Part shown: positions 21,255-32,201 of the stretch, in pieces
Numbering within the stretch: the first letter of the stretch is position 1
Layout of the letters: every line of letters starts with the position of its first letter
NCBI GenBank assembly: GCA_029298735.1
Contig: JANSLP010000050.1
Span: 90,918 to 154,917 of the forward strand
DNA from: Ophiostoma sp. CBS 140.51
Taxonomy: Eukaryota; Ascomycota; Sordariomycetes; Ophiostomatales; Ophiostomataceae
DNA length: 64,000 bases
Direction of reading: 5' to 3'
Program-made: the position numbers and the translations under genes
Notes under the pieces: model-generated
Seen by the model: the letters and a program-made list of their open reading frames with translations, nothing else
Told to the model about the DNA's origin: nothing
The model's database searches: none

Positions 21255-23850
21255 TTAGTCGACCTCCTCGATCGTGGGGTTCTTAGCCGGGTCGGCGTCG
21301 GTCATGTCGGCGTCGGGCGCGTTGGGGTCGCCGTTGACGGCGTTGTTGGCAATGGCAGCCTCCTCGGTCGCCTTCTTGGCAGCAGCCTTCTGAGCCAGCT
21401 CGGCCGCCAGTCTCTGGCGCTCAATCTCGTTCTGCTCCCACCACCGCTGGTGGATAGGGCCAACGAGGGCGCTAATCTCCTCCTTCTTGGAGCGGTAGAT
21501 GGACATGGTGGTGTCGTAGCCATCGTCCTCGAGCCAGTCCTGGGTGGTGGTCAGCTTAGCCAGGATCTTTTCCCGGTCAGCGTCGCTGGCGAACTTGACG
21601 TAGATGCCGTCGTACTCCTCGCCAGAGTCGCTCTTGGTCAACTTGTCGCGGACGTCGTAGATGTAGGACTCGAGCGAGTTCTTGATCTCTTCGGTGTCAA
21701 AGACAAGCTTGTCGTTGGCCGTCATCTTGCCCTCCTTCTCCTTAGCATCCTCAACGGCAGGCTGCTCCAGAGAGTTGGCAGCGGCCACAACGGGCAGGTT
21801 GTCCTTGCGGACCTGCTTCCGGACCTTGCGGGTCTTGGGCTTGACCTCCTCCGCGGGGGCCGCGGCGTCAGTGTCCATGGCCTCACCGGCCGGGTCAGCG
21901 GCGGCGGCTTCGTCCTTCTTGGGCTCCTCCTCCTTGATCTCCTCCTCGACCTCCTGGTCCTCGACAGAGTAGGCGCTGTCCAGGTTCAGGATACCGTCGG
22001 GGTTGACACGGGCGCGCAACTTGCAGGTCATGTAGTCGTCGGGGCCACCAATGGTGGGCTTGACACCCTTGACGGAGAAGCGGGCAATCCAGGGCTTCAC
22101 GCCAGCAGGAATGTCCTGGGGCTCGTAGTAGCGGGCCTCCAGGTCAAAGGGCCGTTTCCGGAAGAAGGTCAGGACCTTGGTGGACGGCATGGCGTTACCC
22201 TTACCGAAGACGACCAAGTTAGGCTCTTCATCGGGAATGTCGTTGGCCTTCTCCCAGGTGAACTCGATGGGGTAGGAGACAACGTCGTGGACGGCGAACT
22301 CGCGCACACGGAAGATAGGCGACTGCAGAGCGCTGGCGAAAGCGCATCCACGGGCAATGGCCTCGTCCTGGTTCAGGGTGAAAGACAAGGGCTTGCCGAA
22401 GAACTCCTGGATGCGCTCCTTGATAGCGGGCACACGGGCACCGCCACCAACGATCTCAATGGTGTCAATGTCCTCCTTGGCGAGGCCGGCGTCAGCCAGA
22501 GCCTGCATCAGGGGGACGGTGGTGCGCGACAGCAGGGGCTCGACCAGCGACTCGAAGTCGGCGCGGGTCAGCGAGGTAGAGACGTCCTTGTCCTCCATCA
22601 GCATCTCAATGTTGAGGGGAGCAGTCTGGTTGGCGGACAGAATCTTCTTGAGGCGCTCGGCAGCGACCAGGACACGGGCGCGGGCACGAGCGTTGGTGTT
22701 GATGTCGACAGCCAGCTTGGGGTTGCCGAGGAACTCCTTCTGGAAGTGGTCGACAATGGCCTTGTCAAAATCACGACCACCGTAGTGACGGTCGAAAGCA
22801 GTGCCCTTGACAGCCAGCTCGCCCTTGCGAAACTCGATGACAGAGGCAGTGAAGGTAGAGTGGCCGACGTCGACAAACATGACGCGGCGGGGCTTCTCGT
22901 CGCCAGTGGGCAGGTCGAGCTTGGTAATACCCCAGCCAAGGGCGGCGGCAGTAGTGTCGTTCAGCAGGCGCTGGACGGACAGGTCGGCAATGTCGAGCGC
23001 CGTGATGAGGGCGCGGCGTTGCCGGTCGGTAAACCAGGCAGGGACACTGAGGACAAGGTTGGTGACGGGAGCCTTGATCTCGTCGGCGGTGGACTGCTTG
23101 ATCTTGCCAATGAACATGGCCAGCAGCTGGGTGGCGGAGAAGCGCTCCTTCTTGCCGAGGTAGTTGACCTCAGCGCCGACCTCGCCATTGACGTCGACGA
23201 GGGGCGCAGAGATGTACTGCTGCTCGATCTGAATGTCGGCCTCCTTGAAGGAGCGGCCGACAAGGCGCTTCAGGGACGAAACGGTGTTCTTGAGGTTGGA
23301 GATCTCCTGTGTCTTAGCCGCCTCACCGAGGTAGCGGTTCTTGGGGCCAAAGCCGACGAGGGAGCTATAGAAGCTGTTGTTAGATAATGTTGTGTTGAGT
23401 ATAAAAGGGGAGGATGGATGTTGGATATAGACTTACGGAGTCGCGCGGTTGGAGACCTCGTTGGTGATCTACAAACAATTGGTCGTTAGCAAGCTTGTTC
23501 TTGTTGGGCGGCAAAGGTAGAAGCTTGGGGACAAGCGGTGACAGGAACAACAGGAACAACAGACATATCGGCCACAACGGTCGTGATAGTGCCACAAGGT
23601 AGGTAGGCAGGGGTAGAAAGAAACAAAAGAAAGCAACAAGAAGCAACAAAAATCAACAAAATAGAATATCAACTTACCACGTCGACACCACGGTTGCGGG
23701 CCACGGCAACCACCGTGTTCATGGTGCCCAAATCAACACCTGCGACATTGTTAGCTTTCTGCAATGGTAGCCGGGTCTGTAGGACCAAAAAAGAGTAAAA
23801 GGCGGGCGCCGAAGCAGCCAAGAGCCTCAAAACTTACCGACGACACTCAT
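21255..23850 (-). CDS. SSE1: Hsp110-family chaperone Sse1 (Hsp70 nucleotide exchange factor)
   Basis: Sse1 is a cytosolic Hsp110 that exchanges nucleotide on Hsp70 and holds unfolded clients. Exons are 23850-23838, 23739-23678, 23468-23437 and 23364-21255, giving about 738 residues. Three tiny exons (13, 62 and 32 nt) encode the start MSVVGVDLGTMNTVVAVARN. The GVDLGTMNT phosphate loop, with Met in place of the Thr of ordinary Hsp70s, marks the Hsp110 branch. The ATPase domain continues with FVDVGHSTFTASV and IVGGGARVPAIKE. A long acidic insert sits in the substrate domain near residues 500-560, and an extended helical C terminus follows, both Hsp110 traits. All donors are GTAAGT. A heat-shock element lies about 95 nt upstream. 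The large open frame on the opposite strand (21450-23387) is a codon-bias shadow. Confidence 0.96.
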
Positions 23851-25311
23851 GATGGGCGAGTTTATGCGAAACGGTGGGGAAAGATGTGTATGGAAGGTGA
23901 GATGGGACGAAGCTCAGATCGATCGTGATCTGAACAGCAGCTGAATGTTCGAGAGGGGAAATGCGTTTGCGATGGTCGTACCGGGTCCGTTGGGAGGGGA
24001 GGTGAGGACAATTCGGTGGTTGAGAAAGGAGAGAGATGTAGAGAGTAGAGGTGACGAGTTAGGTGTAATCAGAGGAAAACCTTTTTTGGACACCCTATTA
24101 TCTATATCTCGGTCGTCTGCGGTTGCTTTGGGGAAACAGCGAAGGAGAAAAAAAAACTAGAGAAGGAAAGAAGCGACTTCCCGCTAGGTTGGATAATAAT
24201 AGTGGGGTCGTTGCTGGCTTGCGCCTTGGCTGCTCCTTCTCTTTCTCTGCGTTTCTATCCCCGTAGGTTGTTTGTGGACTTTTTGGAGGGGGAGGGGAAG
24301 GAACGACAGGGCAGAAAAAAAGCGTTCACACTAAGCCAGGGAGGCGGCAAGAGCGACGGAGGGGCAACTTTGCTGGAGCTACTCTTTGACGGTGGATGTA
24401 CCTCAGAGGTCCCTCTAGTGCTGAGATGGACTGGTGAAGAAAGGGATGAGAAAAAGCAGTCTTTTGTAAATAGATTTTGGTTAAGAAAAAAGTTTGAAAA
24501 TAAGAGAAAAATAAACAAAATCAAACGCAACAAAATGTTCAAACACCGAGAGGACGGAGGACGCGGAAAGCTGGTTGTTTATACGTAACTATTTGGTGAT
24601 GCCCAGCCTTGTCCTGGGCAACAACAGAGTGGCTGCGCCAAAGAACCGTACAGAAGCTTCGAGATGTTCCTAGCAACGGCGGAAGCTGCAGGGTAGGAGG
24701 GGCAACTTTTACTGGTCTTTTTGCATGTAAAACTCTGACCCGCCTAGTGGAAGCCAACGTGTTCAGCTCACCGCCTTCCTATTTCGCACACTGCGCAAGT
24801 ACCTCGTAAGTACCTTTCTCATCATAGCTTTACATGTGCTTAACTCACCCGCTGTGCTTCGTAGTAATTGCTTCTAGTTTTAATGCTCTTTTAACACTCC
24901 AACCGCTATCGCGCAATTGAAAAGCACCCAGCACACCCATTACATCCATTCTACTTGTAATCTCTATCTCGCTTTATTTCTTTTTTAGGACTTTCGGTTG
25001 GTTCATTCTCTATATATGGAATGAGGCTACATATGCAATTTTCTATACCCTTTTATAATGTGCAAAAATAGATGCCCAAAATAACACAAACAAAAAGAAA
25101 AGGAGCTAATAACAGACAAAAGACGCCCATTCATGGACTCCTGACTGTTGGCAACGGCTACGGCGGACGGTTAAGATGTCATGTCAATCTTTCACATCAT
25201 TCCACTCCTGGCGAACCCCCTGTATATTATTCACGCCTCGCGTGCCACCTGCCAGTCTAATTCTGCGTGATGTCCACCCTGGATGTCCATCCATTTTTCA
25301 TCCTCCACCTT
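23851..25311. other. SSE1 promoter and chitin synthase 3' region
   Basis: The left half (to about 24.6 kb) is the likely SSE1 promoter and leader, with a heat-shock element and AGGGG motifs. The right half is AT-richer and leads to the chitin synthase stop at 25312. No gene is recognised, and the open frames here are short and overlap antisense to one another. Confidence 0.5.
23943..23954 (-). promoter_or_regulatory. Candidate heat-shock element of SSE1
   Basis: GAATGTTCGAGA fits the nGAAnnTTCnnGAn heat-shock element, with three alternating units. It lies about 95 nt upstream of the SSE1 start. An AGGGG stress-response-like pentamer abuts it at 23954-23958, and further AGGGG copies lie around 23995 and 24290. 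Hsf1 control of SSE1 is known in yeast; here it is inferred from the motif. Confidence 0.5.
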
Positions 25312-28300
25312 TCAGTGTCTTCTTCCATACCCCGGTGATGGGGGCGACAAGTGCACTTGCTGCTTGCTGCCGTTGTCCGCAGCATCTTCTTCAGCACCCC
25401 CCCCTCTCTCTTCCTCGCTACTTGGTGACCTCGCAATGTAGCTCAGTCTCCCGAGCGGGCTAGGCCGGACCGTCGACCCCGAACCCGCCTGCGTATAGTT
25501 CGACCCGCCCCCGCTTAAGAGTGAGTGCGGCGGCATGGCCGACATGGAAGGCTGTGGCTGAAGGTCTGGTGAGGACGCAGCTGACACAGACCGCGAGGCA
25601 GAGTGCCGTGAGCCGATGCTGTCATTGCTCGCCAGTCTTCTGTGATCCGGCCGACGAGGAGCCAAGTGGTGGCTGGTGACTTCCCTGTGGCCACCATGTA
25701 TGTTGTCACTCGAGCTCGGGTTCGCGGCCACCTCGGTGTCCGTGTAGAACCCGGCCTGCTGCATTTCTGCGTCTGAGCGGTACTCGTACACCTGGCCTGG
25801 TGAAGGCATACCAAGAGGTTGATGGTGTCCTGCCGCCGATGAGGTCCCCGGGAAGCTGAGCTGGCTTGCCTGGGCCATTTCATATTTCCGGCGGTCTTCA
25901 TCGCTCATGAGGCTCTCCACACGGCGTGGCATGTAAACAGAGTTGTTGTGCCCGCCACCACCACCGCCGGGATTCGTATTGTTTGACATGAAGCTTTCAA
26001 AAGAATCGCGTGGGTGCAGCGTCATGAACGGGCTGTTCCGCCCCCGGTTGCCAATGTAGTTACCATTGTTGTTGAGCAGCGACGGAGACGACTGGCCAAG
26101 AAGATTGAGGCTGATGAGCGAGTCGTCTGGATAATGATACCAGCCAGTGGACGACCGCTCCGGTGCAGAGAACATGCCGTCGATCTTGTCAGGAGGCTGC
26201 AGCATGACACGGCCACTCTTGGACCGGCCAACGGTGGCCCCAACGTTTGCAGTAGCATGTTGGCCCGCTGATGAAGGATATCCATCATGGGCGGCATCCT
26301 TTCTATCAAAGTAGCTACCCTCGCCTGCTGCATCAGGTCTGCCGAATTGAGACACATTTGCTGTCGCCTTTGTGACTCCTGCACCGCCGATGGCGGCAAT
26401 GGCAGCTGCATCTGTCCTCCTGGAACCTGCTGCAGTAGGCCCAGCACTGGACTTTCCATCGGCACCAGGCAATCTCTTTCCACTCTTTTGACGTTGGACT
26501 TCGGCGGCGGGTAGGAAGGTTTCGGGGACAATGTTGAGATCATCACCTTGCTCCTCAGCCTGCTCAATGGCTTCTTGCACAGTCGTCTTCTCTCCATCGG
26601 CAGCAGCCGCATCGGCGCGAGGACCACCCCATGTCCGCTGGCCGGCGGTGAAGATTCCGTACACCATGTAGTACCAGTTAAAGAACGGGTTGAGGATAAA
26701 CATGAGCGGGTATAGCATGATCTTGAACCGGCGCAGCTTGAAGCCAAAGTAGATCATCATGATCCAGTTCAGACCCAAGGACACGGCAATAAAACCCACT
26801 GGCAGGTCGGCAATTTTCTTCGACGTCGTCATCAGTGCTAGGACCATAATAAAGAACAGGAGTGCCGTCGTTCGAATCGTGTTTTGCATGAAGCGGACCA
26901 GAATCAAGATGGGGTACCGCTTCCAGAGACGCCAATCTGTCAACATGCACACTTCGTTGGTGATGAAACCAAGGAACCAGCGGCGGCGCTGCTTGATAAG
27001 TGACTTGACCGTCTGGACGGCCTCGGTTTTGCAAAACGCAGAAGTGCACATCTGGATCTGATACCGCTTCTTGGCACCGATCATGAACAAATGGGTAAGC
27101 CAGCGGTCCTCACCGAGATGACACTTGGCAAAATCAAACAGGTCTTCACACTGCTCGGCCTTGTCGGCAAAGTAGTATTTGGCCATGCGGCGGAATGCAG
27201 AGAAGCGCAGCATCGTGAGAGCTCCCGGAAGACAGGTGACAGCACCACAACCAGACTCCACTGTCCGCTCAAACAGCTGGCCGTGCACATACTCCATATC
27301 TTGCAGAAGCGTAATCAGACTGTGACGCTGTGTGGTTGATGTGATGACACCAGTCATGGCCAGCATGTCGCGCCGGTTGCCGGGGCTCAGTTCCATGTCA
27401 TAGACAAAGTTTTGAAGACAGACGCGGTCGAGAATACAATCAGAGTCAATGAAAAGAATGAAGAGGTTGTCATTGCGCTTGAGGTATTGCTGGTACACGC
27501 GGTCAATGAGCTTGAATGTCGACTTTTGGCAATGTCGCTTGCCGCCATGTGGGAAACGAGATACAGTAACGCGAGCCGAGCGGTAGGACACATCGATGCT
27601 TTTCGGGTACGATTCGAGGGTCAGTGGCACACCGAGCCTTTCGATAGTGTTGAGATAGAGCTCATCCTCTTGGTCACCGTCGAATGACAAGAAGACGTGG
27701 ATGCAAGATGGTGGGTAGTCGCATTCAACGACGGAGTTGACGGCCGTGATGAGGACTTCGGGTTCCTCTCTGTAGCAAGGCATAACGACGACAACTTTTG
27801 GTGCCGACACCTCGTCCAAGACTTGCTTAATCCGCTTTGTCCGCCCCAGTTGGTGTGTGACGATTTGGTAGACGCAGAAGAGCCAGGGAACGGTCAAAAG
27901 GCCAGCGAAACTCCAGAAAGCAAACCACTGTAGAGCGGAGACCATACTAGCTGGCCACATACGAACGACGGCCGAAGGTAGAGGAAGCGTGACAATCATG
28001 ATGGGCAAAAAGATAAATCTGTAAGCGCAAAGGGTGATGTTAGTGAGATTGGTCCCGTTTAGGAAATTGTCAGCATAATAAGGGGAAAGTCAACAAACCG
28101 CAATAATGTGAACGCTAGTCCAACAACGATCGCCAGTACATTGACTGTCCAATGCTCAGCTTTCCGGAAAACTTTCCATAGGCAATATAGGAAAGCCGCA
28201 ATCCACAGGAACCATTCTAAACACGCTGCGAGCATGACTAGCCCGACAATGGCCGTGTACACAATCTAGTAGAGATGTCGTTAGCAGAAAAGCCGGGGTA

Positions 28301-28367
28301 GCATTGAGGCCGGCTTGGGAGTGCTTACGTCGTGGACTGGCCATGGTGCGTCGATATTGGTGGTCAT
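25312..28367 (-). CDS. Chitin synthase, class VI type
   Basis: It is a plasma-membrane processive glycosyltransferase making chitin from UDP-GlcNAc. Exons are 28367-28329, 28265-28099 and 28018-25312, giving about 970 residues. The N terminus has three or four hydrophobic helices (residues 14-125), interrupted by the introns. The GT2 core shows VVVVMPCYREE near 143-152, FIDSD near 258-262, LPGALT near 332, EDRW near 372 and QRRRW near 412, the last three being the chitin synthase acceptor-site signatures. Membrane spans follow (FMQNTIRTTALLFFIMVLAL and on). The last 430 residues are a Ser/Gly/Asn/Pro-rich, probably disordered cytosolic tail. There is no myosin motor and no cytochrome-b5 domain, which points to class VI (Aspergillus ChsD-like) rather than IV, V or VII. 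The class is inferred from memory of the family. Confidence 0.85.
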
Positions 28368-31300
28368 TTTCTCGTTTTTCCTCTCTTCCTACTGTGCAAA
28401 TTACACTGAAGGGTTAGGGCGAGATATTGTGATTGTAGTGTTTACCGATGTGCATTGGCGTCACCGAGATAGCCCGATATCACAGCTTTGGCAGAGCCTT
28501 AGCTGCTGGCGGGGCCACACTTGTATATGTATCGAAAAAGGCGAGAGAATGCGAAAAGAGAAAAGGAAAACTTTGCTGCGAGGCTCAGATGAGCGTCCCG
28601 ATAGGCGACAAAAAATAGAAACGCGATCGAACGAGTGGGTGATAAATGACGAAAATGCGTTGTCATGCAGCCACCCGGTCACAAAGTGCAGCAGTGTTCT
28701 CTTTGTCGTTCCGTTTGCCGGTGTTGATCCGTGGAGAAAGGTCCGATGTAGTCTTTTAAAAATAGGTTGAAGAACTGTCAAAATGTGAACGAGAGAAAAT
28801 AAGCCAGTGTTCGGTACAATAATTCTTCTCGTCACCGATCCTGGTTCTTGTTGGGAAGTGTGCGTCGAGGAGGCGGGTGAAGGGTAAGACAACCAAGGTG
28901 CGCACGCCGTAGGCCTGGTCTAAAAAACGAAAAACTAGGGGTCGGCAACAACGACGGGCCAACCGTGGTGAGGATCTTGGTAAATCGAGATAAAACCGAG
29001 AAAAAGAGAACACGAGAGTTCGTGCAACGGTGCTAGGGTCTGTCGAATGGGAGCGTCGAGGTGGGAGGCAGCAAGGTGCATGTGCAGCAGGGAGCACGTT
29101 TGCTTTGTAAACGAGAGGAATATCGTGCTTCAAGACGCAGGCCGTAGCTCGTGTTGAAAGCTTTCTCAGCTCGTTTGCACTCGTGTGGTTTGTCGTTTGC
29201 CAACACAAGCTGAAGTCGTGCTCGTCAATGTGTGAGGCGGTGGTCGGAGTGACAAAAAAGAAAAAGAAGAAATGCGAGACTTGCAGTTGCTGGTATATTT
29301 GAGTAACGCCAGTAGGACAAAAACGAGAATGCAAGAAACCATGGCAAATTTGAGCCGTCTTCGAGTCGACTGATTTTGTGTTTCTGTCTCGGTTTTTCGT
29401 CTTCCCTGTCCTCTTGACCAGCATACCAACCAAGTGCTGAAGAAAGGCTTTTCTGTAATAAGTCGGGGAAGAGAATAGAAGAGCGGCCACAAGAAGAAGA
29501 AGAAAGCCACAAGAGCAAAAAGCAAGCAGCCAATATCAAACAAGAGAGATCGGCCAACCGGGTCGTATAAACGAGATCCCGTAGAAGTACAATGAGAGAA
29601 ACCAGAGGAACGCGTGGCGTGTATGGTTCGATGCGGAGACGATAAGGAGAAGGGCTGCAAGAGTACTGGGAGACACTACATGAGATGCAAGTGAATGGCA
29701 AGGATTGAGACAGAAATTTTAGAAACACAGGGACGGGTGGACAGGCAAGCGAGGTGAAGGAAAGACGGGAGAGAGAGAGAGAGGCGATGATGGGTATCGG
29801 CCTGGTGTGAAGGAGCAATCTGCCTTTGGAAAAGAAAGGGTCTAAACTCCTCGCAACTGGTGGTAGGAGACTGCTTCCTTGCACACCACTCAAGAAGCAA
29901 GAAGTATGTCGGTATGATTCTTTTTTTTTTTTTTCAAAGGGTGAACAGTGCAGTCCCATGGAAGAGGACTTTCTCTGTACCTCACCCAGCGGTTCTGGAC
30001 TTTACACTAAGTTCTTTTTTCTTGTCAATGAGGCTATTCGTCATCATAATATGTTCGTCCATCCTCCCGCTCTCGCCGACTCCATATTTTCGAGACCGCG
30101 TAGCTTGTGGGCAGCCGCTGCGGCTTGTTTGGTCAAAAGGGAAAGGGGACATTAGCAAAGAAGAAGCAGAGAGGCACAAAGAGGAAACCCGAAACGGCAC
30201 CGGGCAAGATGCAGAAAAACAGCGGAATCATCGCAGAAGATGCAAGGAAGAGGCTATGGGAAATGCGGGAAGCGACGAAGCGATGATGGCGTGCAGGAAT
30301 AATCAGCGGCAGAGACGAGGAAGATGGAAGCGGACATGGTTCCCAAAACGTGAGTGTGGTTCTGGCTGGTAACTTCGTTTGGACGGGGGCCAATAAAGCA
30401 GCCAATGAGGCAAAGAAGAAAAGGGCAATAGAGATATAAGAGCAGATCGAAGTGCATACTTAGCTGGATACAGAGGCTCGGCGGCCAATACAGGCTGAAT
30501 GGACGATTGGCTCGCAGGCAAAGAAGACGACAAGCAGGGGGCGATATAATAGAATAGAAAGAGGTCTGTAAAAAGTGCAATCTAGAGATTGAGAGCTTCG
30601 GTGGCCGTCTAGACGGGAGCCGACTGCCAGGTCTAGAAACGAGGCCTGGAGGATGGACCGCAAGCAAACTATGGTGTCTGCACGAGTGCAGATGCTGGCG
30701 GAATTGAAGATGGGGCGTCGTCGGGGAGGAAGATGGCTTGCCGCGAAGTCTTTTTCGGATCTTTTGGCCCCTTGTTAATTGTTGTTATTTTTAATGAGGC
30801 CTCGTGTTGTACCACGTATGTACAGCAAGTAGCAGAGTTGGCAGCGTGTGTGATGGTGATATTGGCCTGGCGCTGGAGATATTCGTCATTCGCCACGCCA
30901 ACGTGGGCGATGTCTTGCATGGAAGTTCGTGATATGTCAGATTGCAATTGGCAGAAGCACAATGTGAAATGAAAGGCGAGAAAGGAGGTATGCGCCCATT
31001 TTTGAGCCCCATTGTCCGAAAGTCTACATTTGGGTTTGTTGACGTAGGTGCAGGAGCGACCGAGGTCACTAGCCAGACGCACTTTCCGTTTCTGCTTGTT
31101 CAAGCGACCTTTGCTCCTTCCTTTTCTTCGTCCGATCTCACCTTGGCAAAAAGAGAAAAGAGCAAAAGACGCCGAGGACGCGTAACCCCAATCTAAATAA
31201 TAAGAGATTCAAAGTAAAAAAGACCCGTCAAATTTTGCAAAGTAGATGGAGTGGAATTCGATGAGTTCTCGTGGGAAGGGGCAATTAGGATAAATTGCAG

Positions 31301-32201
31301 GCTCAAATTGGATGTGTGTACAGTGAATCGTGGCACAAACTCTCAGCGAAAGCTTAAGAGTACATCCATTAATAGCAGAACGCACCTTCCGCTCCTCGAA
31401 AATGCGGGCGGGAGTTTATATCGGAAAGTGCAAAGACAAGGTTTGTCGCGTTGTGCTGGACCAGGAAGGGATGATATACAAGATCGTGAAGCAAGAAACA
31501 TGAGAGCACGAGGCCTTTCTCAAAGTACTTTTATTTACCATTGCTATTCACGTGATAATGTCGGAGGTGTCCTGTCCTTTATAATGCCCCTTTTTTATGC
31601 TTATTTATTTTGAAAACGTAGAGGTTTTTTTAAAGGTGTTTATTTCGGACCTCTACAGGTTGATTTCCGAGGACGGACTGTCTGGACCCCTATGGGTGCC
31701 AAATATTCTACATTCTATGAAATGGAGTGGGATACAACAGAGGCGGCAGTGTACGGGATACCAGACATCATTTCTTTCCGGCTTGAGTTGGGAAATGGAG
31801 CGTGTTGATAAAGTCGCCGCACCGTAGCAAAAGACCATGTTCTTTCGAAAGGACGAGGAATGTTTCCGGCCATCTATCGTCATACAACACGGCGTACCAT
31901 GATTTGAAGCATGGGTCTTAATGTAGCAGGACAGGGGGCAGTGCCAGCTCGACTTGCTCTTGTCATGTGACATCTGATACATCACGACGATAGGTCAGCT
32001 GGTCGCCTGGTAAAGATGCTTTTCGTGGCGGCGGGTGCTTGGCCAGCTCATATGCTGGTGCTAATTTCGGGTCCAGCATATAGCTTCATCCGTTTTGGCG
32101 GGCCAAGAGTTCGGTGGGAGTGCGCCGCTGACGACGTGCAAGCAGGAGCTGAAAGGCCATTAAGAGGAGTGATTCGATTCGTGGATGATATCGAGCTTCT
32201 G
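28368..32201. other. 3.8 kb gene-free region upstream of chitin synthase
   Basis: This separates the chitin synthase start (reading left) from the UPF2 end. From about 28.5 to 30.5 kb the + strand is purine-rich, so the chitin synthase sense strand is pyrimidine-rich, as in a long leader. Open frames of up to 244 codons on the minus strand are Ser/Leu/Phe-rich and match nothing recognised. A 14-T run lies at 29921-29934. Promoter, long 5' UTR and possible upstream ORFs are the likeliest content. Confidence 0.5.
29921..29934. repeat. 14-T homopolymer
   Basis: A run of 14 T lies in the region upstream of the chitin synthase. Confidence 0.9.

Noticed and set aside
21450..23387. 645-codon open frame antisense to SSE1
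   Set aside because: It crosses the SSE1 exons exactly opposite a well-conserved Hsp110. The product is Gly/Leu/Val-rich with no domain.
28756..29959. Overlapping minus-strand frames of up to 244 codons upstream of the chitin synthase
   Set aside because: They are Ser/Leu/Phe-rich, overlap in two frames, and arise from the purine-rich + strand. No motif is visible.
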